The notes below the pieces were generated by a model that made no database searches, was not told where the DNA came from, and saw only the letters and a program-made list of their open reading frames with translations. Shown piece after piece: positions 35,097-42,588 of a DNA stretch of 64,000 nt (position 1 is its first letter; every line of letters starts with the position of its first letter). Source of the stretch: Sulfopaludibacter sp035606355 (GTDB lineage: Bacteria; Acidobacteriota; Terriglobia; Bryobacterales; Bryobacteraceae); assembly GCA_035606355.1 (NCBI GenBank), contig DATNFO010000061.1:248001-312000 (forward strand), in the 5' to 3' direction. The translations under genes were made by a program, and so were the position numbers.

Positions 35097-35780
35097 TTAT
35101 GAGGAGGCGTTACCGTTGCCTGCCTGCTGTCCGGCCGGAACAGCTTCACCCGCCGCTTCGTCGCCGCCCGCTTCCATCGCGGCGACGTCGCCGACTTTGA
35201 AGCGAACGAACCGCGCGATGCTGATATTCTCGCCGAGCTTGGCGATCTTGGTCTTTACGAGCTGCCCGACGGTGAGAGTCGCTTCTTTGACGAACGGCTG
35301 TTCCAGGAGGCAGACCTCCTCGTAGAACTTGTTCATGCGGCCCTCGGCGATTTTGTCCACCATCTTCTCGGGCTTGCCTTCGTTCAGGGCGCGGGCACGC
35401 TGAATTTCGCGCTCTTTATCCAGCACGTCCTGCGTGACGTCTTCCTTGCGGATGAACTTGGGGTCGGCTGCGGCGATGTGCATCGCTACGTCGTGCACGA
35501 GCTCTTTAAAATCGTCGGTGCGGGCCACGAAATCCGATTCGCAGTTCACTTCCACCATGACGCCGAGCTGGCCGCCGTGGTGAATGTAGCTACCGATGAG
35601 TCCCTGCTTGGTGGCGCGCGTGGCCTTCTTCGCGGCCGATGCGATACCGTGCTTGCGAAGCCAGACTTCGGCATCGCCGATATCGCCGTTGCTCTCCACC
35701 AGGGCCTTCTTGCATTCCATCATCCCCGCGCCGGTACGCTCGCGGAGGTCCTTAACCAGTGCTGCGGTAATTTCCGCCAT
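35097..35780 (-). CDS. tsf: Elongation factor Ts
   Basis: 227 residues from ATG 35780 (MAEITAALVKDLRERTGAGMMECKKAL), chosen over an in-frame start 13 codons upstream because the conserved sequence begins here. The EF-Tu-binding segments TGAGMMECKKAL and VNCESDFVARTDDF are present, and the C-terminal part has QPFVKEATLTVGQLVK. It is shorter than E. coli EF-Ts (283), as in several other phyla. It exchanges GDP on EF-Tu. The gene starts 58 bp after the rpsB stop. Confidence 0.96.
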   Translation of the reverse strand: MAEITAALVKDLRERTGAGMMECKKALVESNGDIGDAEVWLRKHGIASAAKKATRATKQGLIGSYIHHGGQLGVMVEVNCESDFVARTDDFKELVHDVAMHIAAADPKFIRKEDVTQDVLDKEREIQRARALNEGKPEKMVDKIAEGRMNKFYEEVCLLEQPFVKEATLTVGQLVKTKIAKLGENISIARFVRFKVGDVAAMEAGGDEAAGEAVPAGQQAGNGNASS

Positions 35781-35838
35781 AATGCTATCGATTCCTTTAT
35801 GAATGTGGACAGGCGGCAAAGCGCCTGTCCAGACTTAC

Positions 35839-36753
35839 TTAGTGGCCGCTCTCGGTAACGACCGGCTCGGGCGCCGCGGCGTCCGCCGTTTCTGACGCAG
35901 GGCCCTTACGCGGCGAGGTCTGCGCCGGCTCGTCTTCCAGGCTCAGGCTCTCTGCCATAATCTTCTCGGCATACTTGGGGTCCACGTATTCGGTGTACTC
36001 CATCATGCCCTCTTCGCTGCCGCCTTCTTCCGTGACAATCTTGTCCGCGGTGAAGTCCTGTTCGGTCGCCAGAGCGCGGCCTTCGACTACGGCATCGGCA
36101 ATCTTCGCGGCGAACAGACGAATGGCGCGCAGCGCGTCGTCATTGCCGGGAATCACCCAATCCACTTCGTCGGGGTCGCAATTCGTATCGACGATGGCGA
36201 CCACCGGAATGCCCAGGCGGCGAGCTTCCTTCACCGCGATCGCTTCCTTGTTGGAATCGATCACGAACAGCACGTCCGGCAGGCCGGGCATGTCCTTAAT
36301 GCCGGCGAGGTTCTGATCCAGGTGCTTGCGCTCGCGCTCCAGGCGAATGACTTCTTTCTTCGGACGGCCGGCGTAGCCGCCTTCCACCGACGCCATGCCT
36401 TCCAGATCCTTCAAACGCTTGATGGACTTCTGAACGGTGGCCATGTTGGTGAGCAGTCCGCCCAGCCAGCGCTGGTTCACGTAGAACATCTGGCAGCGGT
36501 TCGCTTCTTCAGCGATAGCTTCCTGCGCCTGACGCTTGGTGCCCACGAACAGCACGTTCTTGCCCTGTGCCGCCATTTCCCCGACGAAGCGGGCGGCGTC
36601 TTTGAACATCTTCAAAGTTTTTTGAAGATCGATGATGTAGATTCCGTTACGTTCGCCGAAGATGTATTCTTTCATCTTCGGATTCCAGCGCTTGGTCTGG
36701 TGCCCGAAGTGAACGCCAGCTTCGAGCAGCTCCTTCATTGAAATTGCAGGCAA
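35839..36753 (-). CDS. rpsB: 30S ribosomal protein S2
   Basis: 304 residues. The start is TTG 36753: GAGGAGGT lies 3-4 bases upstream, while the next ATG (36738) would leave the ribosome site 18 bases away. Family motifs include ISMKELLEAGVHFGHQTKRWNPKM, YIIDLQKTL and FVIDSNKEAIAVKEARRLGIPVVAIVDTNCDPD. Compared with E. coli S2 (241) there is an acidic C-terminal tail of about 60 residues. First gene of the rpsB-tsf-pyrH-frr unit. Confidence 0.96.
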   Translation of the reverse strand: MPAISMKELLEAGVHFGHQTKRWNPKMKEYIFGERNGIYIIDLQKTLKMFKDAARFVGEMAAQGKNVLFVGTKRQAQEAIAEEANRCQMFYVNQRWLGGLLTNMATVQKSIKRLKDLEGMASVEGGYAGRPKKEVIRLERERKHLDQNLAGIKDMPGLPDVLFVIDSNKEAIAVKEARRLGIPVVAIVDTNCDPDEVDWVIPGNDDALRAIRLFAAKIADAVVEGRALATEQDFTADKIVTEEGGSEEGMMEYTEYVDPKYAEKIMAESLSLEDEPAQTSPRKGPASETADAAAPEPVVTESGH

Positions 36754-36904
36754 ACGACCTCCTCAGTCGGTTTCGGCCAAAGCTTCCCATTGCCTGAGTG
36801 GCCCAGAGCGGCCCAAAGCGAAATTTGCTCAGGGAGCCCAAGCGGGAAGCGCTATCGAGCCGGATGAATCCGGCATCTACGGGTGAGAATTGCAAAACCC
36901 GAAC

Positions 36905-36928
36905 GGAAAGCCGGCGAACCGGCCTTCC
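36905..36928 (-). terminator. Probable terminator of rplM-rpsI
   Basis: Ten-pair stem (36905-36914 with 36919-36928, one G-U pair) closed by a TTCG tetraloop on the minus strand, 22 bp after the rpsI stop. It is followed by GTTCGGGTTTTGC, a short T-stretch. Confidence 0.65.
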
Positions 36929-36949
36929 ATTTGCGATTTCGCGGGGGAA

Positions 36950-37348
36950 CTAACGTTTGGAGAACTGGAATCGCTTGCGGGCGCCCTTCTGACCGTACTT
37001 CTTCCGCTCATGCGCACGAGGGTCGCGCGTCAGGAAGCCGAGCTTCTTGAGACGTCCCCGCAATTCCGCGTTGAACTCCACCAGTGCCCGGGCAATTCCG
37101 AGGCGGGCAGCGCCCGCCTGTCCGACGACGCCACCGCCATCGGCCAGAATCAACAGGTCAAACTTATCCGTCGTCTCCGTGGCTGCCAGCGCCTGCCGGA
37201 CCATGGCACGCGAGGTCTCCGTGGAGAAATAGTTTTCGAATGGACGGTTGTTGACCTTGATCTCGCCCTTGCCGGGCCGCAAAAACACGCGAGCCACGCT
37301 ACGCTTCCGGCGGCCCGTACCTAAATATTGAACTATCGTCGCTGCCAC
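36950..37348 (-). CDS. rpsI: 30S ribosomal protein S9
   Basis: 132 residues from GTG 37348, preceded by GGAAGG. YLGTGRRKRSVARVFLRPGKG, VNNRPFENYF and the C-terminal RDPRAHERKKYGQKGARKRFQFSKR are diagnostic; the basic tail reaches the P-site tRNA. Begins 15 bp after rplM, the conserved L13-S9 pair. Confidence 0.97.
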   Translation of the reverse strand: MAATIVQYLGTGRRKRSVARVFLRPGKGEIKVNNRPFENYFSTETSRAMVRQALAATETTDKFDLLILADGGGVVGQAGAARLGIARALVEFNAELRGRLKKLGFLTRDPRAHERKKYGQKGARKRFQFSKR

Positions 37349-37363
37349 TACGTGTACCTTCCG

Positions 37364-37795
37364 TTATTTTACGGTGAGCGCGGCCGGTTGCTGCGCCGAA
37401 TGCGGATGCCGGTCGCCCGCGTAGACCTTCAGCTTGCGGAACATCTGCTTTCCGAGCTTGGTCTTCGGAAGCATGCCCTGAATGGCTTCTTCCACAATGC
37501 GGGTGGGCCTTTCCGCGCGCACCTTCTTGAAACTTTTCTCCACCAGACCACCGGGATAGCCGGTGAAATGGCGATAAATCTTGTCTTCTTCTTTCCGGCC
37601 CGTCACCCGGACTTTTTCGGCATTGATGACGATCACATGATCGCCGGTATCCAGAAACGGCGTATAGGTGGGTTTAGTCTTGCCCATCAGCAGCATAGCG
37701 GCCTTTGTCGCAAGCTTTCCTAAAACCACGTCTTGGGCGTCGATCACATGCCAGTGGCGGGCGACGCCGTTCTTGGAGGGGAACTCGGTACTCAT
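37364..37795 (-). CDS. rplM: 50S ribosomal protein L13
   Basis: 143 residues from ATG 37795 (MSTEFPSKNGVARHWHVIDA). A GTG at 37801 sits at better distance (6 bases) from a GGAG site and may be the true start, adding two residues. Motifs: VLGKLATKAAMLLMGK, TPFLDTGDHVIVINAEKV, YRHFTGYPGGL and RIVEEAIQGMLPKTKLGKQMFRKLKVY. First gene of rplM-rpsI. Confidence 0.97.
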   Translation of the reverse strand: MSTEFPSKNGVARHWHVIDAQDVVLGKLATKAAMLLMGKTKPTYTPFLDTGDHVIVINAEKVRVTGRKEEDKIYRHFTGYPGGLVEKSFKKVRAERPTRIVEEAIQGMLPKTKLGKQMFRKLKVYAGDRHPHSAQQPAALTVK

Positions 37796-37834
37796 TGACA
37801 CACACGTCTCCAACTCTTCTTCTGCAAAATATTT

Positions 37835-37864
37835 AGGTTACCGGGAGCGCGGGTACGTTGTCAA
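37835..37864 (-). promoter_or_regulatory. Probable sigma-70 promoter of rplM-rpsI
   Basis: On the minus strand TTGACA (37859-37864), an 18-bp spacer and TAACCT (37835-37840). A perfect -35 and a moderate -10, about 40 bp upstream of rplM and downstream of the ribbon-helix-helix gene. Confidence 0.55.
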
Positions 37865-37897
37865 ATGGGTGACACGACCCGTTGTCGGCTTTTAGCC

Positions 37898-38056
37898 CTA
37901 TTCGGCGGGCAAAACTTGCTCAGACTTCTCCGCCGTTTCCAGGTACCGGCCCAGAATTTCGTTCACCAGGTCCGATACTGTCCGGCGTTGATCCATCGCC
38001 AGCCGGTTCAGAGGTTCGCACACACGCTCGTCCAAACGAACGTACTGAATATTCAT
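37898..38056 (-). CDS. Small ribbon-helix-helix-type protein
   Basis: 52 residues from ATG 38056, with a GGGAG ribosome site five bases upstream. The sequence has a short beta strand MNIQYVRLDERV and two helices (CEPLNRLAMDQRRTVSDLVNEILGRYL is split here as CEPLNRLAMDQR and TVSDLVNEILGRYL), the CopG/Arc pattern. Such proteins are dimeric DNA-binding regulators or antitoxins. No toxin gene is adjacent. The next gene downstream is rplM with its own promoter; upstream is the divergent RNA methyltransferase. It may regulate one of these (inference). Confidence 0.75.
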   Translation of the reverse strand: MNIQYVRLDERVCEPLNRLAMDQRRTVSDLVNEILGRYLETAEKSEQVLPAE

Positions 38057-38220
38057 GAAGCTCCCACGTTCAGCGGTGGCGCGCCGCAGTTTAACTCCCC
38101 ATTATCGCAGCGTGTGGGGGTCGGGGCGAGTATCTTTCGGAGACGGCCGGCGGCGCGCCGGCTTCTTTGCGGGCAGAGTAGCATGGAATTATCGAAGCGA
38201 ACTGGAAAGACAAGCTGCGC

Positions 38221-38919
38221 GTGGTGATGGTGTCGACGCGAAACCCGTTGAATATCGGGGCCGCGGCTCGCGCCATGGCGAATTTCGGATTTTCGCGGCT
38301 GCGCGTGGTGCAGCCTTACGACGTGGCATTTCGGGAAGCGCGGTCGGCCGTCGGCGCGGCACCGCTGTTACGGGCCGCTGAGGAGTTCGGCACGGTCGCC
38401 GAAGCGGTCGCCGATTGTCACTTGGTGGTGGGCACGACCAGCGTCGGTCATCGCGGCCTGCTGCACCCGTTGTTCCGCCTGGAAGCGGGTGCTGCGACGA
38501 TTCGGGAGCTTTGCGCGCAAGGCAACGTCGCGCTGCTCTTCGGCAGCGAAAAATTCGGCCTCTCCAATGACGACATCAGTCATTGCCAGTGGCTCATGCG
38601 CATTCCCACGGAGAGCGCCGACCTCTCCATGAACCTCGGGCAGGCCGTGTCGTTATGCCTCTACGAGCTGGCGCGCGACCCTGCCGCAGTGAAGGCTGCG
38701 CCCGATAAGATCCGCGCCGCAACCTCCGGCGAGACGGAGCAGATTACCACGATGCTGCTGGAAGCGCTGCGAGCCAGCGGTTATGTCAATCCGCGCACGG
38801 AAGGCAGCACGGAGGAGAAGGTTCGCCGCCTCGTGCGCAGATTGAACATCGCGGGCCGCGATGCGCCGGTGCTGATGGGAATGCTCCGGCAAATCCTGTG
38901 GAAGCTCAAAGGCTCCTGA
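38221..38919 (+). CDS. TrmJ-like SPOUT RNA methyltransferase
   Basis: 232 residues from GTG 38221; no ATG or GTG occurs upstream before the in-frame stop at 38179, though the family sequence starts a few residues earlier (KLRVVMVS). All three SPOUT motifs are present: NPLNIGAAARAM, LLFGSEKFGLSNDD and SMNLGQAVSLCLYEL. Proteins of this type 2'-O-methylate tRNA (position 32) or rRNA with S-adenosylmethionine. The C-terminal helical part (TEEKVRRLVRRLNIAGRDAP) matches the TrmJ extension. Monocistronic. Confidence 0.9.
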   Translation: MVMVSTRNPLNIGAAARAMANFGFSRLRVVQPYDVAFREARSAVGAAPLLRAAEEFGTVAEAVADCHLVVGTTSVGHRGLLHPLFRLEAGAATIRELCAQGNVALLFGSEKFGLSNDDISHCQWLMRIPTESADLSMNLGQAVSLCLYELARDPAAVKAAPDKIRAATSGETEQITTMLLEALRASGYVNPRTEGSTEEKVRRLVRRLNIAGRDAPVLMGMLRQILWKLKGS

Positions 38920-38927
38920 ACCCGGAA

Positions 38928-39305
38928 TTACCGATGCCCCACCGGCGCGGTCCGGTCCTGAATCGTCACGCCGTATAAACTGACGAAAAAGATCACGGCG
39001 CCGGCGCATAGGTTATTCACGAAGCGGCCGCTATTGAACGTGTACCCCAGCGCCCAAGGCGAGAGGAACAGCCAAAAGCCCAGGAGCATATTGAGCCAGC
39101 CGATTTTTCGCGACGTCAGCGGACTAATCCACCGGCCTAATGCAAGCAACACCAGCAAAGGGCCCAGCAGCCATGCGTTCCACGATGTTGGATTGTTCCA
39201 GGCGCCTCCATAAATCCATGGCGTCACAAAAACCCAGATGCCGATGAGTATGTTGATGACAGCGCTGACTCTGATGGCATGCGCCGCCGTGTTGTCCGTA
39301 TGCAT
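38928..39305 (-). CDS. SPW-repeat membrane protein
   Basis: 125 residues from ATG 39305, with GGAGG at good distance. Four hydrophobic segments; the two diagnostic repeats are NILIGIWVFVTPW and NMLLGFWLFLSPWALGY. SPW proteins are small integral membrane proteins of unknown function. Converges on the methyltransferase gene with 8 bp between stops. Confidence 0.87.
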   Translation of the reverse strand: MHTDNTAAHAIRVSAVINILIGIWVFVTPWIYGGAWNNPTSWNAWLLGPLLVLLALGRWISPLTSRKIGWLNMLLGFWLFLSPWALGYTFNSGRFVNNLCAGAVIFFVSLYGVTIQDRTAPVGHR

Positions 39306-39449
39306 CTTACCCTCCTTCCAGTAAGTTGCAGTAAGTGGCGGAAGTGGCTCTACTTTTATGTTAGCGCGCGTCGCCGTGTCAGCGCGCGTCGCCGCGCGGA
39401 AGTGTACGATTCGGCTATGTGGGCCGCGACGTGCCCTAACTGTAGTGTT

Positions 39450-39803
39450 ATGCCCAGAGGAGCCAGTCCCAAACGCGAACGTGAATACGAGGACTTGAAG
39501 CATGAATTTCAACGTTCCGGCCGGTACGGAGGTCGCGCCGCGGAGGTAGCTGCCCGCATCGTCAACAAACAGCGGGCGCAATACGGCGAAACCAAAGGCG
39601 AGAAGCAGGAAGAGAAACAAGGCCGCAACCCGGACCGCAACCTGCCGCTGGATCGTTATCGCCACCTGACCATCAGCCAGCTCAAGCCAAAGCTGGAGTC
39701 GCTCTCCAAGCCCGATCTGCGCAAGGTGAAGGGCTACGAACAGAAGCATAAGAACCGCAAAGGCGCGGTTGAGGCGATCGATTCCGCATTAGCGGGCAAG
39801 TAG
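39450..39803 (+). CDS. Small basic protein annotated in relatives as plasmid-stabilisation-like
   Basis: 117 residues from ATG 39450; an ATG at 39417 would add 11 residues. Highly charged: MPRGASPKREREYEDLKHEF, then RYGGRAAEVAARIVNKQRAQYGETK, and a Rho-N/SAP-like helical tail (LTISQLKPKLESLSKPDLRKVKGYE). This family is widespread and often named for plasmid stabilisation without good experimental basis. It probably binds nucleic acid. The 3' end overlaps the convergent allC gene by 15 bp. Confidence 0.72.
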   Translation: MPRGASPKREREYEDLKHEFQRSGRYGGRAAEVAARIVNKQRAQYGETKGEKQEEKQGRNPDRNLPLDRYRHLTISQLKPKLESLSKPDLRKVKGYEQKHKNRKGAVEAIDSALAGK

Positions 39804-40943
39804 AAACTGGATGCCGGCGTTGAGGGCGGCCGATATATCGCCGGGGAGCACCGCCTCGGCCGGATGGTGACTGATGCCGCCAGGCGTGCGCAGAAACACC
39901 ATTGCCGCGGGAACTTTCCGCGCGATGATCATGGCATCGTGGCCGGCGCCGCTCGTCATTCGATGCAGCGGATACCCCGCTGCCCGGACGGCCCTGTCGA
40001 GACCGGGCAGCAGCATAGGAACCGCGGACTGATCGAGCCTCTGCTGTTTATCGAGCGTAAGCTTTCGACGACCCGCGATCGTTTCCGCCTGAGTCAGCAG
40101 ATGGTTAGCCGCCTCATGACGCGTGGCGTTGTTCGCGTGCCGCACGTCCAGGCTCACGCGCACCTCTCCCGGAATCACGTTCGATGCTCCGGGCGAAGCT
40201 TCGATCTGTCCAACCGTCGCGACGAGACTTTCCACGTTTCGGGCATGCTGTTCGACCGCGCCAATCCACTCGGCTGCCGCGGCCAGAGCGTCGCGGCGCA
40301 GGTGCATGGGCGTGGTTCCGGCGTGATTCGCCGCTCCCGTGAATGTGAGCAGGTAGCGCGATTGACCGGCAATGTGGCCGACCACGCCGAGCGGGAGATT
40401 GAGAGCTTCCAGGACGGGGCCCTGCTCAATGTGGAATTCAAGATACCCGCGCACTTCGGGAGCGAGCACGGCGTCGGGGAGTTTTGCGGGGTCGAGTCCG
40501 AAATCGCGAATCGCCTCTAAAACCGCGGGGTCCATCACGGGATCGCCGGCGAGCGCGCGGCTGCCGATGAACGGTATCCCAAAACGGACGCCTTCTTCTT
40601 CGGAGAACGCCACCACCTCCACGGCACGGTTCGGTGGACGCGAGGCCGCGACGGCGATCGCGAGCACTACTCCGAGAATGCCGTCGAATGCGCCGGCGTT
40701 CGGTACCGTATCGAGGTGCGAGCCCATCATCAGCCGCGGCGCATCGGGCGGTCCTGCGACGCCGCGCAGGTTGCCCGCGGCATCGAGCGTAACGGCGAGG
40801 CCGGCCTGTTCCATCCATGCGCGCACCAGGCGGTGAGCTTCCCGCATTGCGGCCGAAAGAAATGTGCGCGTGATGCGGCCGGGCTCTTCCGTGCAACCGG
40901 CGAGAATGTGACAGCGCCGTATGATCTCGTGCGCGTCCATCAC
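39789..40943 (-). CDS. allC: Allantoate amidohydrolase (M20/Zn hydrolase family)
   Basis: 384 residues. Binuclear-zinc motifs: GSHLDTVPNAGAFDG, SEEEGVRFG, and the C-terminal TSGAGHDAMI. The dimerisation domain has NHAGTTPMHLRRDAL, typical of the allantoate/N-carbamoyl amino acid group. The purine-operon context favours allantoate over N-carbamoyl-amino acid hydrolysis. Overlaps uraH by 4 bases. Last gene of the operon. Confidence 0.87.
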   Translation of the reverse strand: MMDAHEIIRRCHILAGCTEEPGRITRTFLSAAMREAHRLVRAWMEQAGLAVTLDAAGNLRGVAGPPDAPRLMMGSHLDTVPNAGAFDGILGVVLAIAVAASRPPNRAVEVVAFSEEEGVRFGIPFIGSRALAGDPVMDPAVLEAIRDFGLDPAKLPDAVLAPEVRGYLEFHIEQGPVLEALNLPLGVVGHIAGQSRYLLTFTGAANHAGTTPMHLRRDALAAAAEWIGAVEQHARNVESLVATVGQIEASPGASNVIPGEVRVSLDVRHANNATRHEAANHLLTQAETIAGRRKLTLDKQQRLDQSAVPMLLPGLDRAVRAAGYPLHRMTSGAGHDAMIIARKVPAAMVFLRTPGGISHHPAEAVLPGDISAALNAGIQFLLAR

Positions 40944-41257
40944 GAACCCCGGTAGGTGCTGTACCCGAACGGCGAAAGCAGCAGCGGGACGTGATAATTG
41001 GCGGCGGCGTCTGAAATGGTGAAGCGCACTGGCACTTCATCCAGGAAGTTGGCGTGCCCGATGTACCGGGCGGCGGCGAACACTATCTCGTAGCGGCCCG
41101 CCGGCAGATTCTCCGAGAGCACCGCGCGCCCATCCGCGTTCGTAACGGCGGAGGCGATGTGCGTGCGCTCCGTGGCGAGCGCGTAGAGCTCGATTTGAAC
41201 GCCCGCCGCGGGCCGGCCGTGCGCGGTATCGAGTACGTGCGTGGATAGTCTGGACAT
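40940..41257 (-). CDS. uraH: 5-hydroxyisourate hydrolase
   Basis: 105 residues, a transthyretin-like protein. LSTHVLDTAHGRPAAGV at the start, the YEIVFAAARY segment and the C-terminal YHVPLLLSPFGYSTYRGS signature with the catalytic YRGS are all present. It hydrolyses the urate-oxidation product to OHCU. Located 6 bp after the uricase gene. Confidence 0.96.
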   Translation of the reverse strand: MSRLSTHVLDTAHGRPAAGVQIELYALATERTHIASAVTNADGRAVLSENLPAGRYEIVFAAARYIGHANFLDEVPVRFTISDAAANYHVPLLLSPFGYSTYRGS

Positions 41258-41263
41258 GGCGGC

Positions 41264-42091
41264 TCAGCGGCGGAGCGTCAGGCCGAGAACTCCGTACGCC
41301 GGACGCGGCTCCGTGTAGATGCCCAGAGCGTCGCTGGGCTCGACGACAGTGTCCCAGGTGCGGTTGTTCGCCTCCAGGCGGACCTCCGCGATGGCGGATT
41401 GCGCGGCCAGTATCCGGCCGCCGAGCTGGTAGATGATCTGCTGGATAGAGCCGGATTCGAAGTTCTCAAACACCTCGTAAACCAGCGCGTTTACCTGCGA
41501 CGTCACCGAGCCGGCGCTGAAGGCCGCTTCCGTCGACGTGTACATCCAATCGAGATCCAGCCACATGTGCAGCGGCCGGTTGGCGATATCGGGGAGCGTC
41601 GTGTACTCATCGCGCACGAAACCGCGAAACGCGCTGCCGCCGGTGCGCAGCAGGCGGAAGCCGCGAATGCCGGAGCGCATCTCAACGGGTCCGCCGCGTG
41701 TGAGCTCGAGTTGCGCGAAGGCGCGTTCGGGCCCGGCAGGCGTGAGCGCGATGTTGCCCTGATACGGAAGGGATTCGGCAGTGAGCTGGATACCTTCGGT
41801 CTGCGGATACTTGTCCAGAAACTTCTTCGCGAGGAAGTGCGCGTACGATTCCAGGTCGCTGCCGGTGAAGTTCGCCGTCTCCCGCTGAATGAAGTTCTTC
41901 ATCGAATCCGTGGCCACCAGGCCGGTGTTGTCACCGGTGGTGTAAGTTGCCCAAAACTCGTCACCGTAGAGAAGCATCGTTACGCTCGCACCGAACACAG
42001 GCGGCGGAGTGCCGTCGCGGCGCAGGCGGTAGACGACGACCGCTGCCTTTCCGTAATAGTTGCGCTTGGGACCGCTGGCAAACGCGTGCAT
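41264..42091 (-). CDS. Urate oxidase (uricase)
   Basis: 275 residues from ATG 42091, fixed by a TAATG overlap with uraD. It is a cofactor-free uricase with two T-fold domains: KRNYYGKAAVVVYRLRRDG, TTGDNTGLVATDSMKNFI, LESYAHFLAKKFLDKYP in the first half, GFVRDEYTTLPDIANRPLHM in the second. The T in TDSMK and the K in NYYGK are the expected catalytic pair. Converts urate to 5-hydroxyisourate. Confidence 0.95.
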   Translation of the reverse strand: MHAFASGPKRNYYGKAAVVVYRLRRDGTPPPVFGASVTMLLYGDEFWATYTTGDNTGLVATDSMKNFIQRETANFTGSDLESYAHFLAKKFLDKYPQTEGIQLTAESLPYQGNIALTPAGPERAFAQLELTRGGPVEMRSGIRGFRLLRTGGSAFRGFVRDEYTTLPDIANRPLHMWLDLDWMYTSTEAAFSAGSVTSQVNALVYEVFENFESGSIQQIIYQLGGRILAAQSAIAEVRLEANNRTWDTVVEPSDALGIYTEPRPAYGVLGLTLRR

Positions 42092-42588
42092 TAGGCTGAT
42101 TCTACGATATCGTTGAGGCGGAGCCACGCGATTCTGCTCACCTGTTCGAGCGCCTCATTGAATTCCTCGTCGCGCGTGTGATGCAGGCGCGTCTCCAGGT
42201 TGAACAGAATATCCTCGCCGGAGAGGCCGCGCACCGCGCAGATGAACGGGAAGCCGTTGCGTCTGCGGTACTCGGCGTTGAACTCGCGCAGTGTCTCCAA
42301 TCGATCCGCCGGCAGCGACTGGATTCCCGCTCCGCTCTGCTCGGCTTGCGACAGCGGTGTCATGGCAGAGCGGGCGCCCAGTTCCGGATGCGCGTTCAAC
42401 AGCGCGAGTTGCTCCTCTTCGCCGGCGATCTCCACCTCATGCGAGAGCGCGGCGTGCAGCCCCTCAACATCGTGGAACGGTCGCAGCGCGGCGGCGCGCT
42501 CCGGCACCCACGGCGAGTTTTCGAAGACTCCGGCGAGCGCGGCAGTGAACGCTTGCGGCGTGGCGCGGTTGACTTCGGTAACGGTCAT
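42091..42588 (-). CDS. uraD: OHCU decarboxylase
   Basis: 165 residues. LLNAHPELGARSAMTPLSQAEQSGAG carries the catalytic His and the EQ motif; YRRRNGFPFICAVRG closes the active site. Makes S-allantoin from OHCU. Overlaps xdhB by 4 bases and uricase by one. Confidence 0.96.
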   Translation of the reverse strand: MTVTEVNRATPQAFTAALAGVFENSPWVPERAAALRPFHDVEGLHAALSHEVEIAGEEEQLALLNAHPELGARSAMTPLSQAEQSGAGIQSLPADRLETLREFNAEYRRRNGFPFICAVRGLSGEDILFNLETRLHHTRDEEFNEALEQVSRIAWLRLNDIVESA

